Positions 54,805 to 64,000 of a stretch of DNA of 64,000 nt are shown here, one piece after another (positions within the stretch are counted from its first letter, which is position 1; the number at the start of each line of letters is the position of its first letter). The notes beneath the pieces are model-generated. The model saw only the letters and a program-made list of their open reading frames with translations. It searched no databases and was not told the DNA's origin. The translations under genes and the position numbers were made by a program. The stretch is taken from positions 248,001 through 312,000 of the forward strand of contig AP026550.1 in assembly GCA_026075535.2 (NCBI GenBank), in the 5' to 3' direction. Source of the DNA: Tricholoma matsutake (lineage: Eukaryota; Basidiomycota; Agaricomycetes; Agaricales; Tricholomataceae).

Positions 54805-55653
54805 TGTTAGGAAATGCCCATATTACCTAATATATATTTTCTTTCTATGTATTATGCTAAATAATCCTACCTTACACCAAAATATGTTTGATGCAAGTCA
54901 TGAGAATTATTTTTCTCATGCATAACATGTGCATGTGTTGGTGATTATATGTACATTATGTGCATCCATAGAAACATTGTACAATATGTGTAACATAGTA
55001 TATAAACCAAATACACACCTGGGGAACTTTAGTTGTGTTCTCTTAGGTATTCCACCCATTATTGGAGTGTGAATGACCTTCCTCAACCAATCATTCTATT
55101 TTTAAAGCTACACATCAATTCATCAAATCTTGCATCATGTGTCACCAACCCCTTATCTTCTTGTAGAGAAAACCTGCACAGTATTGCTAGCAGCTAAAGT
55201 GGGTGTTGCCTACACAAGGCCAGCCTCATAATTCCTCCTTTCTGAAATATATTTAGAAATTCTTTGTGAAATATTACATTTGAGACTAAATTTCTACAAA
55301 CAGAAATTCAAAAAATTACTCATTAGAAATATTGATTTTCAAAGTATATTTCTACTGGGTAATTTTTTAAATTTCTGTTTGTAGAAATTTAGTCTCAAAT
55401 ATAATATTTCACAAAGAATTTCTAACTATATTTCAGAAAGGAGAAATTATGAGGGTGGCCCATCACAAAAGCCTCCAATGTGTCCAATCTGAGCTTCACA
55501 TGGGTCATAGGTTGGCACACAACACAAGGCCAGCCTCATAATTCCTCCTTTCTGAAATATAGTTAGAAATTCTTTGTGAAATATAATATTTCACAAAGAA
55601 TTTCTAACTATATTTCAGAAAGGAGAAATTATGAGGCTGGCCTTGTGCTAACA
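54805..55653 (+). repeat. LTR of family A (plus strand) split by palindromic MITEs
   Basis: TGTTAGGAAA... aligns with the reverse complement of 18859-19260, including TATATAAACC and GTTGTGTTCTCTTAGGTATT. The LTR body stops at GTTGCCTA (55212) and its last bases (TAACA) reappear at 55649-55653, after the MITE insertion. Downstream sequence matches the leader of element A, so this was a 5' LTR. Confidence 0.75.
55213..55648. mobile_element. Palindromic MITE pair inserted at a TA in the LTR
   Basis: Outer ends are CACAAGGCCAGCCTCATAAT and its complement, with TA on both sides. The first palindrome (55213-55463) has long arms around a 100-bp centre. After a ~60-bp spacer, the second (55523-55648) is an almost perfect foldback without a spacer loop. 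Both share CCTTTCTGAAATAT..TTAGAAATTCTTTGTGAAATA arms. There is no coding capacity. Confidence 0.75.
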
Positions 55654-55905
55654 GAACAACACAACTCTCTCCTAGTGAGCTTTCTCTTACACATCATTAC
55701 ATCACTCATGTTTCATCCTGCCACCTCACTTACTCATCCTTTCAATTTGAGTCAGAAGTTACCTGTCTTTACATAAACTATTTTGCTTTCGTAATCCATG
55801 CATCAGCACTACCTTACATAAAGGCAGCACTCATTATTAGGACAGCTGTAACCAGACAACTGTTCAGATCTGATTTAGTTATGATTTGACTGGGTAGTTT
55901 GATCA
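55654..55905 (+). repeat. Leader fragment of a family A retrotransposon
   Basis: GAACAACACAACTC (equivalent of the primer site of A) is followed by sequence matching the reverse complement of 18610-18850. The stretch ATTAGGACAGCTG(T/C)AACC is near-identical. Similarity stops near 55905. Confidence 0.65.
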
Positions 55906-55912
55906 GATTTTG

Positions 55913-57011
55913 TTGAATACTGTGATGAAACACTTGCTACATAGTCCAACAGACTTGTTACTATACTTGTTAGATTGTAGATATTATGACTGAAATTTGT
56001 TTACTTCATATCTCACTTCATACTGTAGCTATTACTTCAATTCTTGCACTCAGACATAGGGGGTAATGCAGACGCAATACTGTACTAATACGACCAACTC
56101 TTCAGTCACACGTCACAAGCCTCTCTGAAGAGAAGAGATATGGATCAGGTCACAGGTCACAACCAATTCTGAAGACTGTGACGGAAATCATGAAAAAATT
56201 TCCTAAATGGGAATATTTATTTATTTTAAAAAAGTACCTAAATTTTGTGGATACCGGATGGACATCAAATGCATTTCTAGAGCCTTTTCCTGGATATTGT
56301 CGAGGTTATGGGATGGGATTGGCCATGTTTTTAGGACCTCTATGTTGTCGGTAAATGTAGGCAACTGTCGTGAGACAAAATGTGCTACGTTCAGTGTTGT
56401 TACGGCCATTCTCAGTTGCACAGGCATTGCAAAAGTGAGGATCTGAGATATAGAACATTTGGGATCTGGGAGGAGGGCTTGATGGACATCTGTTGGGATG
56501 ATAAAGCTGTTCAGTGCAGTCATGGTTGTAGCTGCACGGTCCCAGGTGTTCACTCAAAGCACAACAATTTTTTAAACCAGCTTTTAATGTTTGAATCCCA
56601 ACTCGCACTTAAGTTGCGTGTCAGACCGACATCCTGATGTTAGCGCATGTTGCATGTCGCCTCTCAGCCCAATCAGGGCTTTGAAGAGATCTGAGGTTTG
56701 TCACACAGTTTTCCCAACTTTGAAGAGTTGGTCAGTCATCGAAATCTGTCACATGTCACAAGCTATGAAGAGTTGGTCGTATTAGTACAGTATAGTGGAC
56801 ACCTACTTTCATGCCTCGCAGTTTCCTGGCACAACATGAACAAACAAAAGCAAAATCCTACTATGTCTGGGAAACTAGACAGTAGATTGATTTAGATAAA
56901 GTGCAATACACATTACTATTATTGAACCTGTGTTATAAGTGCATTGCAGACAGTTGACTTGAGTTGCTGACTAGGGTTATACACTAGTAGAATTCATCTT
57001 AAGCTTTAACA
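55913..57011 (+). repeat. Possible 5' LTR of the older copia element, hosting the small transposon
   Basis: TGTTGAATACTG begins where the family A leader similarity ends. TTTAACA at 57005-57011 is followed directly by GGTTATG, the first seven bases of the primer site seen in the young copia. Without the 711-bp insertion the LTR would be roughly 385 bp. No second copy is in the window, so this is tentative. Confidence 0.3.
56080..56790. mobile_element. Small non-autonomous DNA transposon with ~25-bp inverted repeats
   Basis: The ends are CTGTACTAATACGACCAACTCTTCA (split here as CTGTACTAATACGACC + AACTCTTCA) and its inverse, with TA flanks at 56078-56079 and 56791-56792. Subterminal TGTGAC and GAAGAG motifs are repeated. 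A minus-strand frame (56221-56553) may be a captured or residual coding fragment; no family recognised. Confidence 0.6.
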
Positions 57012-57074
57012 GGTTATGCTGGCCTTTGACTTGTAACAAAGTACTGTTGCATTACCACTGCTATTTGCTAGAGA

Positions 57075-57295
57075 TTCAAGGTCCAGTTGCAGCAACTGCA
57101 AAACAACTGCAACCCAACTGCAAGTAGCAGTTGTTGTCAGTTGAGTAAAAATAACATCAGTTGCTACCAGTTGCCAGTCAAATTTGCAGTCGCAACTGGT
57201 TGGGTTGCAGTTGCAGTTGTTGATTTTCAGGTCAACAAACCGGACCCAACTGGACCTAAAAACTCTACTATTTGCTGCACTTGTTGGATTGGAAC
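57075..57295 (+). repeat. CAGTTGC-rich repeat with CCGGACC block
   Basis: Low-complexity CAGTTGCAGTTG/CAACTGCAAC runs are followed by AAACCGGACCCAACTGGACC. The same order is seen at 19261-19380. Confidence 0.55.
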
Positions 57296-57763
57296 TTGAA
57301 GACTTGAAATTTTTTGGACTAAGTCATTAACTAGTCATTGGGAACACTTGACACACACACACTACACACACTTGCATCATGGCATCTACATCATCAGAAA
57401 ACCCAACATTTGAACAACTCTCAGCATCCAACTATATGGACTGGAGTGGTGAAATGAAGGCATTGTTGATGAAAATGGGTATTTGGGGAATTGTTTCTGG
57501 GAAGGAGACAAGACCAAATGAAAAGGAGCATGCTAAGGATGCTGCTGCATGGGATAAAGCCTCTTACAAGGCTGCTGGAGAACTCTTTCTTTGCATATCA
57601 GAGAAACAACGGGTTCATTTTAGAGGGTATGAAGAAGACCCTATTCAAATATGGAAGAGATTGGAGGCTTCCCACCTTCAAAAGAAACCAGGTGCATGAT
57701 TTAATGCTTATGATGCACTGTTTTCAATCCACAAGAAGGACAATGAAACACTGGTGGATTTGG

Positions 57764-58068
57764 TGTTGAAATTAATCCCTGATGCATGCTGTATACATGA
57801 GGCAATACATGCAGCATACACATGTATACATGAGGCAATACATGCAGCATACGCATGTTACTGCGCTTACTGCGCATACATGCGGTAAACACATTCCCGA
57901 GTCATGTGACATCCTTAATATTATGTATATAAGGAGAACCTGTACCGTAGTAGGAATACAGTGTTCTTACCTCTGCTAACCCTAGCTGTAAGTCTAACTA
58001 AACCCCAGGTAGGTTGTAAGGAACGTGTAGTCTCTTCCCCTGTGCAGCGTATATAGTCTGCTCCAACA
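57764..58068 (+). repeat. 5' LTR of the young copia
   Basis: TGTTGAAATT...CTCCAACA. It contains two 33-bp direct repeats (57791-57823 and 57824-57856) beginning GTATACATGAGGCAATACAT, and a TATATAAGG box at 57926-57934. Confidence 0.95.
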
Positions 58069-58083
58069 GGTTATGGGCCCTGC
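58069..58083 (+). promoter_or_regulatory. Primer-binding site matching the initiator tRNA-Met anticodon arm
   Basis: GGTTATGGGCCCTGC starts immediately after the LTR. Its complement contains GGGCCCATAACC, the anticodon stem-loop (CAU) of eukaryotic initiator tRNA-Met rather than the tRNA 3' end. Drosophila copia is known to be primed by such a half-tRNA. Confidence 0.75.
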
Positions 58084-58318
58084 TGGGCACGTCGCGAACG
58101 CGCTTTAATTAGCTGCGAACGACGTTGACTTCATCGTCTCCAAATTATAACCTTGCGCTCTTCGTGAGCTGCATTGCGCTCCCTGCGAGCTGCATATAAA
58201 AACCTAGGTTGACTAGGGTTAATCACTCTGAAGGAGTGTTTTCTCCTGAGAACGTTAAACGTGTTTTATTGAGTAAAAAGACTGATTGAGCGCTTTTAAC
58301 AGCTGCCACCACAGAATC

Positions 58319-61300
58319 ATGTCTTCAACTCTTGAAAAACTCGTTCAAACTTTCGATGGATCAAATTACATTCTATGGGCCGACTCTATGAAGGCGTGGC
58401 TCAGGTCTCAGGGCCTCTGGCAAATAACTAGCGGGGCGGAGCAAAAACCGCCCCCGGCGCCTCCTTTGACGGCGACGAACGCTACCTTGGTAGCGGACGC
58501 TAATGCCAAGCTCCAGACCTGGAGCAACAAAAATGACCAGGCTATTGGTAGCCTAGTGCTCCGCCTGGCCCCCTCCATTCGGCAGCGTGCCAACACAAAG
58601 GACACTGCTGAGGAGGTGTGGGTTCTCATTCGCACCGATTATGGTGTGGATGGCCCCTCCCAAGTCTTTTCGGACTTTAGGTCCGCAATAGCAATCAAGA
58701 TCCCGGCTGCGAACCCCGCACCGGAGATTGCGAGAATGGCTGACAAATTTGAGCGCCTCACGGCTGCTAACGTCGCCATCCCCGAGCTAGTACAGGCGAT
58801 GATTCTACTTGCTGCGATGCCGCGCGAGTACGACTCATTGTCTGCAACGGTCCTTAACACGACCGCCACTAGCGCCTTGACATTTAAACATGTCAAGGAC
58901 TCCATTGTTGCTGAAGCCTCAAGGCGCACAGCAGTTGGAAAGCCCGCTGGCCAGCCTCAGGCCAACAAACTTTCCGCTGTCAAGCGCAAAGGGGGAAACC
59001 CCAAATGGCAGCCCAAAGAAGGGCAAAACAGCAACGGAGACTCGTCCCGAAAACGTGGACGACGTGGGGACAGAAAGACTAAGGAGGAGAAGCCAAAAGA
59101 GAAACATACCCACCTCGCCTCCAACGCCTTTACCACCATAAATGGTAATGGCACCATCATACCGCCGATGCCGCTCATACAGCGCATCGAGCGACGCGAA
59201 CACACTCCCACAAGGGATCCTCGCCGCCGACCACCTGCACAGGCATACACGGGCGCGGCCTCCTCTTCTCGCTCGGTTTACACCGAATACCAGCAAGCTC
59301 GAGACACCCTCGAGCGCATGCAACTTCCGCGCAGTGCGAAAAACCTGCGACCGTTGGAAGAGCACCTCACGGTGCGAGAAGGTAAGAGAAGGAGGATAGA
59401 GCCAGAAACCGAGGCTACGATCGAGGAGGTAGAAGACGATACTGTCTCCCTCGGATCCGAACCTCCGGTAACTGACGAGGAAGTGTGGAAAGCCGTCGAC
59501 GAAATGCTCGTCGATGAACCCCTTGACACAGGGGCGTATGATGACAGGTCAGTCCTTTTCCCTGCCACAAGCACTAAGATTAAAATTCCTATGAATACAG
59601 CGAACTTTTCATGTGAAATTTTACCGCTATTAAATGTATCATGGAATTATGTAGATCTTAATATATGTGCTATGTGTGCAAAGGGAGATTGTAAGAAAGG
59701 TGCCGACTGGATCATGGATTCAGGCGCATCAAAACACTTCACTGGTGAAATGAAAGATTTCGCTTCTTACGAGCCTTTACCGAGAAAGGACTCTACCTTG
59801 GTCCAAACGGCCACTGGTACTACTCATATAGTAGGAAAAGGAGCAGTCTTCATTAGGCACCAGGTAGTATGTAATGGGAAGTCAGAGACGCGTGAAACGC
59901 GGCTATACCCCGTCTACTACATACCCGACATTAATACTCGATTGATGTCAATGGGGGTCTTTTTACAAGACGGAAGTGATGTGCGTGGTTCCTCCGCATA
60001 CATTTCATTCATCGAGCATGGAAACCCAATCATGCATTGTGTCCCTCTAAGGAGGAATGACACGATCTATTGGGCTCGGACTCATATATTGAGCACCAAA
60101 AAGGTTAATGTCGCGACCATTTATGTCGCTGACTACTTGACTTGGCATAGGCGACTTGGACACCCATCCAAAGAGGCGCTAGGGAAAATGCCTAAAAGCA
60201 CCATAAAATTCCCAAGGAATTTAATTATTCCTAAAGACAAAATTATATGTCCAGGGTGTGCAGAAGGGAAAATGACCTCAAAATCTTTTCCCGAGTCAGA
60301 CTCACGAGCTGACAAATCCTTTGAATTAATACATTCCGACCTAAAGGAACTCCCGGTACTATCGTACCACAAACATAAATACTTCATTGTATTTCTGGAT
60401 GACAAAACGTCACATATTTGGGTCCAATGTCTCAGAAAGAAATCTGACGCTGCTGCAGCGATTAGACAATTTCTAGCAATGGCTAAGACCCAATATGGCG
60501 CTACAATCAAGCGCTGGCGTGTCGATCCAGGGGGGGAGTTCAAGGATCGTGAGCTACAAAAACAGCTCAAGGATTTAGGCATCAAAATAGAGATGTCTGC
60601 ACCCCACGTTCATCAACAGAACGGGCGCGCAGAGCGCGCCATAAGGACAATAATGGAAAAGTCGCAAACCCTGCGATTCACCGCTTGTCTACCACAATCA
60701 TGGTGGGAATTTTGCATAGAACATGCAACACATTTATACAACCGAACCCCAATAAGGCGCCTGAAATGGCTGACACCTTTTGAGGACCTGACAAAGGTCC
60801 GCCCAGATCTAAACAATCTGAAGGTCTTCGGTTGCGGTGCTTATGTCTATCTACCAAAGGAAAAACGTCCAACAACATTGTCTCCTCGATCGGAGCTAAT
60901 GACGTACCTTGGAGTAGAAGATGGCATTAAAGCATATCGTTTCATGCGACAAAACGGCGCAATATTCATTGGTGCTACGGCACTATTTGATGAAACGATG
61001 TTCCCATGCTGTCCCGGAGCTAAAACTCCTGCCAAGACAGACCTTGGTGATTTTCCACCAGAACCAGAAGATGACGACCACTCATCTGGAACGGATGGCG
61101 ATGACCCTATACCGCCACAAAATCCGCCCCTTCCTCCATCATCAGAAGATGATGATGATTTACCAAGCGAGCAAAAGGCGCATGACGATGCGACTAACGC
61201 TCCTCCTCCGCCGCCTCCAGTTAGCACTGAGGACTTTCGTCCAAGACGTGAAGATCAACAGGAATGGCAGCAATTGCCCCGTCGATCAGGCAGGCAGAGG

Positions 61301-63181
61301 AAAATCCCAAACCGTCCCGGCAATACCTATGGAGAACAGCGACTCCCCTCTGACATAGAGAGAGACATTGCGCGTGATCGATATTGGAAGAAGTCTGTGG
61401 GTCAAGATTCGGATCATAACCGAACACGACCACGACCTCAACAGCAAGAACCGGTTGCTGGACCGAGTTCGGCACCCCACGAGAGTGTGCCCGATTCCAA
61501 TAATCAAGAACATGATCACCCAATGGGGGAACCGGACGAAGCAGGTTATATTAAAAAGATAACCAAGGAAGGTGGAGATGAGCTTATCCGCTGGCTGTTG
61601 TCAAAAGCAGTCACACCATCAAGCGGAAAAAGCCTAGTTCCAAACCAATTTCGCGATATTGCGCGCCTACCCCGGCAGCAGCAACTTGAGTGGAAACAGG
61701 CTTGTCGTGAAGAGTTAGAGGCTCTTCGCAAGCGACAAGTCTATGACATCGTCGATCTTCCACATGATCGAAAAACGATCAAAAATAGATGGGTTTTCTC
61801 TGTGAAATCAGACGGAAGAAAACGAGCCAGACTCGTGGCCAAAGGCTTTTCACAAGTCGAAGGCGTTGACTTTGATGAGATTTTCTCACCAGTAGTCCGC
61901 TACGAGACCGTACGCCTCATGTTTGCCCTTGCGTCTCTAGAAGGCATGTATATGACCGGTCTAGATGTAAAAACCGCATTTTTATACGGCAAACTTGATG
62001 AGGAGATCTATATGGATCAACCCGAGGGTTTCAAACTCGAGGGTAAAGAGCGCAAAGTAATGCGCTTACGCCGAGCATTGTATGGCCTTAAACAGGCTTC
62101 ACTAGCATGGTGGAGAGAGCTAGAGGCATTTATGCGCACCATTGGGTTTGTGCGTGCCAGCTCCGATGCCGGCATCTTCATACACAAGGATCCTAAGACA
62201 GGCAGCATCGTTATTGCGCTAGTCTATGTTGATGATGGCTTGTTCATGGGCAAGAACAAGAAACTTGTGGATGAAAAGAAGAATGCTTGCCTGAAGCATT
62301 GGGAGTGCCGTAGTACTGAAAAAGTCACGGAATTCTTAGGCATGCGCGTCACCCAGACCGCTGCAAAAGTCAAACTCGATCAAACAGAATATCTCGCCAA
62401 AGTGCTTGAGAGGTTCGAGATGACAAATGCCAAGATTGCCCCCACTCCGCTCCCGACTGGCTACAAACCGTCGGAGAACACAGCGACGCCAAACGCGGCG
62501 CTTAGATCAAAATATCAGTCTGTGATCGGATCTTTATTGTATCTGATGCTCGGAACGCGACCTGATATCGCTTACGCGGTAATCAAGATGTCGCAATTCT
62601 CGGCTAATCCTAGCCAAGAACATCTAGACAAAGCGATGTACATAATGCGCTATCTGGTGGGAACCCAGAAGTACAGTATGGTCTATGATGGAGAGAAATC
62701 CGAGGGGCTACAGGCCTTCACAGATTCTGATTGGGCAGCTGACACAGTCAAGCGCCGATCTACAACGGGTTACTTTGCTACTCTGGCGAGTGGCATTGTG
62801 TGCTGGCAGTCCCGTTTACAAAAAACTGTAGCACTGTCATCCACAGAAGCCGAATACATGGCTCTCTCCGACACTTGTCGGCAGATAGTGTGGATAGAGT
62901 CCTTATTCCAGGAACTTGGATATACACTGAAGCGCGTACCAATCTGCGCTGATAATCAAGGATCCATCTTTATTGGATCAAATCCAGTTCAGGAAAGAAG
63001 GACCAAACATATAGACATTCGCTACCACTACACCCGCGAATGCATAGAAAATGACAAAGTCACAGTCGTTTTCATTCCTGGAAGTGATAATCCGGCTGAC
63101 ATGTTCACAAAGAACCTTGGCGCCGTCCTATTCAGGAAATTTAGAGACTCTCTCGGAATTACTTTCGAGATTCAAACTTAG
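58319..63181 (+). CDS. Copia Gag-Pol polyprotein (1,620 residues)
   Basis: The frame is open upstream to 58286, but the first ATG is at 58319 (MSSTLEKLVQTF), which I take as the start. Gag occupies about residues 1-240, followed by a basic stretch (KRKGG..RKRGRRGDRK) without a CCHC knuckle. Protease has MDSGASKHF with the catalytic Asp at about residue 467. The integrase HHCC is at about 608-646 (WHRRLGHPS, CPGC). The integrase core has HSDLK, VDPGGEF and GRAERA (D, D, E at about 674, 735 and 771). Reverse transcriptase (RVT_2 type) has NRWVFSVKSDG and YVDDG at 1303-1307. RNase H has FTDSDWAAD and STEAEYMALSD, ending FIPGSDNPADMFTKNL. No frameshift or stop. All enzymes act in cytoplasmic particles, with integration in the nucleus. 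Confidence 0.95.
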   Translation: MSSTLEKLVQTFDGSNYILWADSMKAWLRSQGLWQITSGAEQKPPPAPPLTATNATLVADANAKLQTWSNKNDQAIGSLVLRLAPSIRQRANTKDTAEEVWVLIRTDYGVDGPSQVFSDFRSAIAIKIPAANPAPEIARMADKFERLTAANVAIPELVQAMILLAAMPREYDSLSATVLNTTATSALTFKHVKDSIVAEASRRTAVGKPAGQPQANKLSAVKRKGGNPKWQPKEGQNSNGDSSRKRGRRGDRKTKEEKPKEKHTHLASNAFTTINGNGTIIPPMPLIQRIERREHTPTRDPRRRPPAQAYTGAASSSRSVYTEYQQARDTLERMQLPRSAKNLRPLEEHLTVREGKRRRIEPETEATIEEVEDDTVSLGSEPPVTDEEVWKAVDEMLVDEPLDTGAYDDRSVLFPATSTKIKIPMNTANFSCEILPLLNVSWNYVDLNICAMCAKGDCKKGADWIMDSGASKHFTGEMKDFASYEPLPRKDSTLVQTATGTTHIVGKGAVFIRHQVVCNGKSETRETRLYPVYYIPDINTRLMSMGVFLQDGSDVRGSSAYISFIEHGNPIMHCVPLRRNDTIYWARTHILSTKKVNVATIYVADYLTWHRRLGHPSKEALGKMPKSTIKFPRNLIIPKDKIICPGCAEGKMTSKSFPESDSRADKSFELIHSDLKELPVLSYHKHKYFIVFLDDKTSHIWVQCLRKKSDAAAAIRQFLAMAKTQYGATIKRWRVDPGGEFKDRELQKQLKDLGIKIEMSAPHVHQQNGRAERAIRTIMEKSQTLRFTACLPQSWWEFCIEHATHLYNRTPIRRLKWLTPFEDLTKVRPDLNNLKVFGCGAYVYLPKEKRPTTLSPRSELMTYLGVEDGIKAYRFMRQNGAIFIGATALFDETMFPCCPGAKTPAKTDLGDFPPEPEDDDHSSGTDGDDPIPPQNPPLPPSSEDDDDLPSEQKAHDDATNAPPPPPPVSTEDFRPRREDQQEWQQLPRRSGRQRKIPNRPGNTYGEQRLPSDIERDIARDRYWKKSVGQDSDHNRTRPRPQQQEPVAGPSSAPHESVPDSNNQEHDHPMGEPDEAGYIKKITKEGGDELIRWLLSKAVTPSSGKSLVPNQFRDIARLPRQQQLEWKQACREELEALRKRQVYDIVDLPHDRKTIKNRWVFSVKSDGRKRARLVAKGFSQVEGVDFDEIFSPVVRYETVRLMFALASLEGMYMTGLDVKTAFLYGKLDEEIYMDQPEGFKLEGKERKVMRLRRALYGLKQASLAWWRELEAFMRTIGFVRASSDAGIFIHKDPKTGSIVIALVYVDDGLFMGKNKKLVDEKKNACLKHWECRSTEKVTEFLGMRVTQTAAKVKLDQTEYLAKVLERFEMTNAKIAPTPLPTGYKPSENTATPNAALRSKYQSVIGSLLYLMLGTRPDIAYAVIKMSQFSANPSQEHLDKAMYIMRYLVGTQKYSMVYDGEKSEGLQAFTDSDWAADTVKRRSTTGYFATLASGIVCWQSRLQKTVALSSTEAEYMALSDTCRQIVWIESLFQELGYTLKRVPICADNQGSIFIGSNPVQERRTKHIDIRYHYTRECIENDKVTVVFIPGSDNPADMFTKNLGAVLFRKFRDSLGITFEIQT

Positions 63182-63200
63182 CTGCTTAGAGCGCTGTACA

Positions 63201-63213
63201 GTTTGAGGGGGGG
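63201..63213 (+). promoter_or_regulatory. Polypurine tract of the young copia
   Basis: GTTTGAGGGGGGG directly precedes the 3' LTR; it would prime plus-strand DNA synthesis. Confidence 0.85.
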
Positions 63214-63518
63214 TGTTGAAATTAATCCCTGATGCATGCTGTATACATGAGGCAATACATGCAGCATACACATGTATACATGAGGCAATACATGCAGCAT
63301 ACGCATGTTACTGCGCTTACTGCGCATACATGCGGTAAACACATTCCCGAGTCATGTGACATCCTTAATATTATGTATATAAGGAGAACCTGTACCGTAG
63401 TAGGAATACAGTGTTCTTACCTCTGCTAACCCTAGCTGTAAGTCTAACTAAACCCCAGGTAGGTTGTAAGGAACGTGTAGTCTCTTCCCCTGTGCAGCGT
63501 ATATAGTCTGCTCCAACA
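63214..63518 (+). repeat. 3' LTR of the young copia
   Basis: Identical to the 5' LTR across all 305 bases by direct reading. Confidence 0.95.
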
Positions 63519-64000
63519 TTTGGGAGTTCAAGTGGAGCAGGCAATTGCAGACATCCAGAACTTGAGGCCAAGTGACTACACTGTGGAAAAACTGGATGAG
63601 GAATTGGAGTGCATGGCACTAATCAGGGTGTTGCCTGAAGACTATGTGCACCTGTCGTCTGCATTGCTATTGCAAAGCACACTAGATAGGATAACCATCC
63701 TACAAGCATTCCAAAGTGAGGAACAAAACTGCCAATGCAGAAGTGAGGTGGTTAATAGGGCAAGGGGACCTCCCAATAAATTTAGAAGGGGGGGGTACCA
63801 AGGTGGCAATTATGGAAACCAAAGGAATGGCAATGGCAATACTGGCAACACTGGTGGGAGCAACAATGGGAAACAGTCCACAGTTCCACCATGGGTCACA
63901 TGTCATGAATGTGGAGAAAAAGGCCATTATAAATGGGGATGTCCACTGCTCACCAATGGGGGAAATGCCAATACAGTCCAAGAAGCGAAGATAGAGGATG

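Larger units (their letters stand above)
57764..63518 (+). mobile_element. Intact, very young Ty1/copia retrotransposon
   Basis: 5,755 bp, LTRs of 305 bp that I could not distinguish from each other, and a perfect target duplication TTTGG (57759-57763 and 63519-63523). It has a primer site, a single open polyprotein frame and a polypurine run GTTTGAGGGGGGG before the 3' LTR. It looks competent for autonomous transposition. Confidence 0.95.
57379..64000 (+). pseudogene. Older copia-type gag, interrupted by the young copia and one TGA
   Basis: The ATG at 57379 opens a copia-type gag (SASNYMDWSGEMKALLMKM). A TGA at 57697-57699 follows KKPGA; CGA would restore Arg. The frame continues to the insertion point at 57763 and resumes in phase after 63518 (GVQVEQAIADIQNL). 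A Gly/Asn-rich stretch and a zinc knuckle CHECGEKGHYKWGC (63909-63950) follow, and the frame is open to the window end. Protease and polymerase would lie beyond. The gag binds the element's RNA in virus-like particles. Confidence 0.85.

Noticed and set aside
58286..58318. Upstream start of the copia polyprotein at 58286
   Set aside because: The codon there is TTG; the first ATG in frame is at 58319.

Overview
The window looks like a transposon-dense, probably heterochromatic stretch of a basidiomycete genome, most likely Agaricomycetes. The evidence is introns of about 50-70 bp, chromodomain Ty3/gypsy elements, gag families of the Agaricomycete type, a MULE transposase, and a fungal NLR-like (NB-ARC plus TPR) gene. 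I found no confident housekeeping gene. The best candidates for host genes are the NLR-like pseudogene near 52.5-53.8 kb and a two-exon gene of unknown function near 50.1-50.9 kb.

Layout: 1-3.7 kb is degenerate sequence of unclear origin. 3801-7768 is a decayed Tc1/mariner element with terminal inverted repeats of about 350 bp. It carries a transposase and a convergent second gene with a SAM-like C-terminus. 7.8-9.3 kb is a tRNA-like/hairpin-rich composite repeat, recurring at 22.3/32.4/40.0-40.6 kb, 42.0-42.5 kb, 47.0-47.5 kb and 48.1-48.6 kb. 10.2-11.6 kb holds a broken coiled-coil gene. 12.2-13.9 kb is a gypsy gag remnant. 14127-19260 is a defective minus-strand gypsy element (A). 19.4-22.0 kb is a truncated minus-strand gypsy gag-protease piece (C). 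22406-32431 (D) and 32516-39976 (E) are two complete-length but mutated chromoviruses with target-site duplications. They sit 84 bp apart in the same host repeat.

40.6-42.5 kb is tandem and low-complexity repeats. 42507-42874 is a solo LTR-like copy related to element C. 42895-45052 is a truncated minus-strand MULE transposase. 45-48.5 kb is degenerate and repeat-rich. 48.5-52 kb carries two minus-strand gene remnants. 54805-55905 is an LTR and leader of family A carrying palindromic MITEs. 56080-56790 is a small non-autonomous DNA transposon. The last 6.6 kb is an older copia-type gag split by a pristine copia element (57764-63518) with identical 305-bp LTRs, a TTTGG duplication and an intact 1,620-residue polyprotein.

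How it works together: the window records serial nesting. Old elements are broken mainly by C-to-T type changes, most visibly CGA-to-TGA stops. The youngest element is intact and CpG-rich. Elements A and E carry an inverted match between the expected RNA 5' end and the sequence just inside the 5' LTR, as in Tf1-type self-priming. The young copia instead has a site complementary to the anticodon arm of initiator tRNA-Met. The most unusual structures are a run of six stem-loops in the LTR of E, with a constant loop but different paired stems, and the hairpin-array composite repeat.
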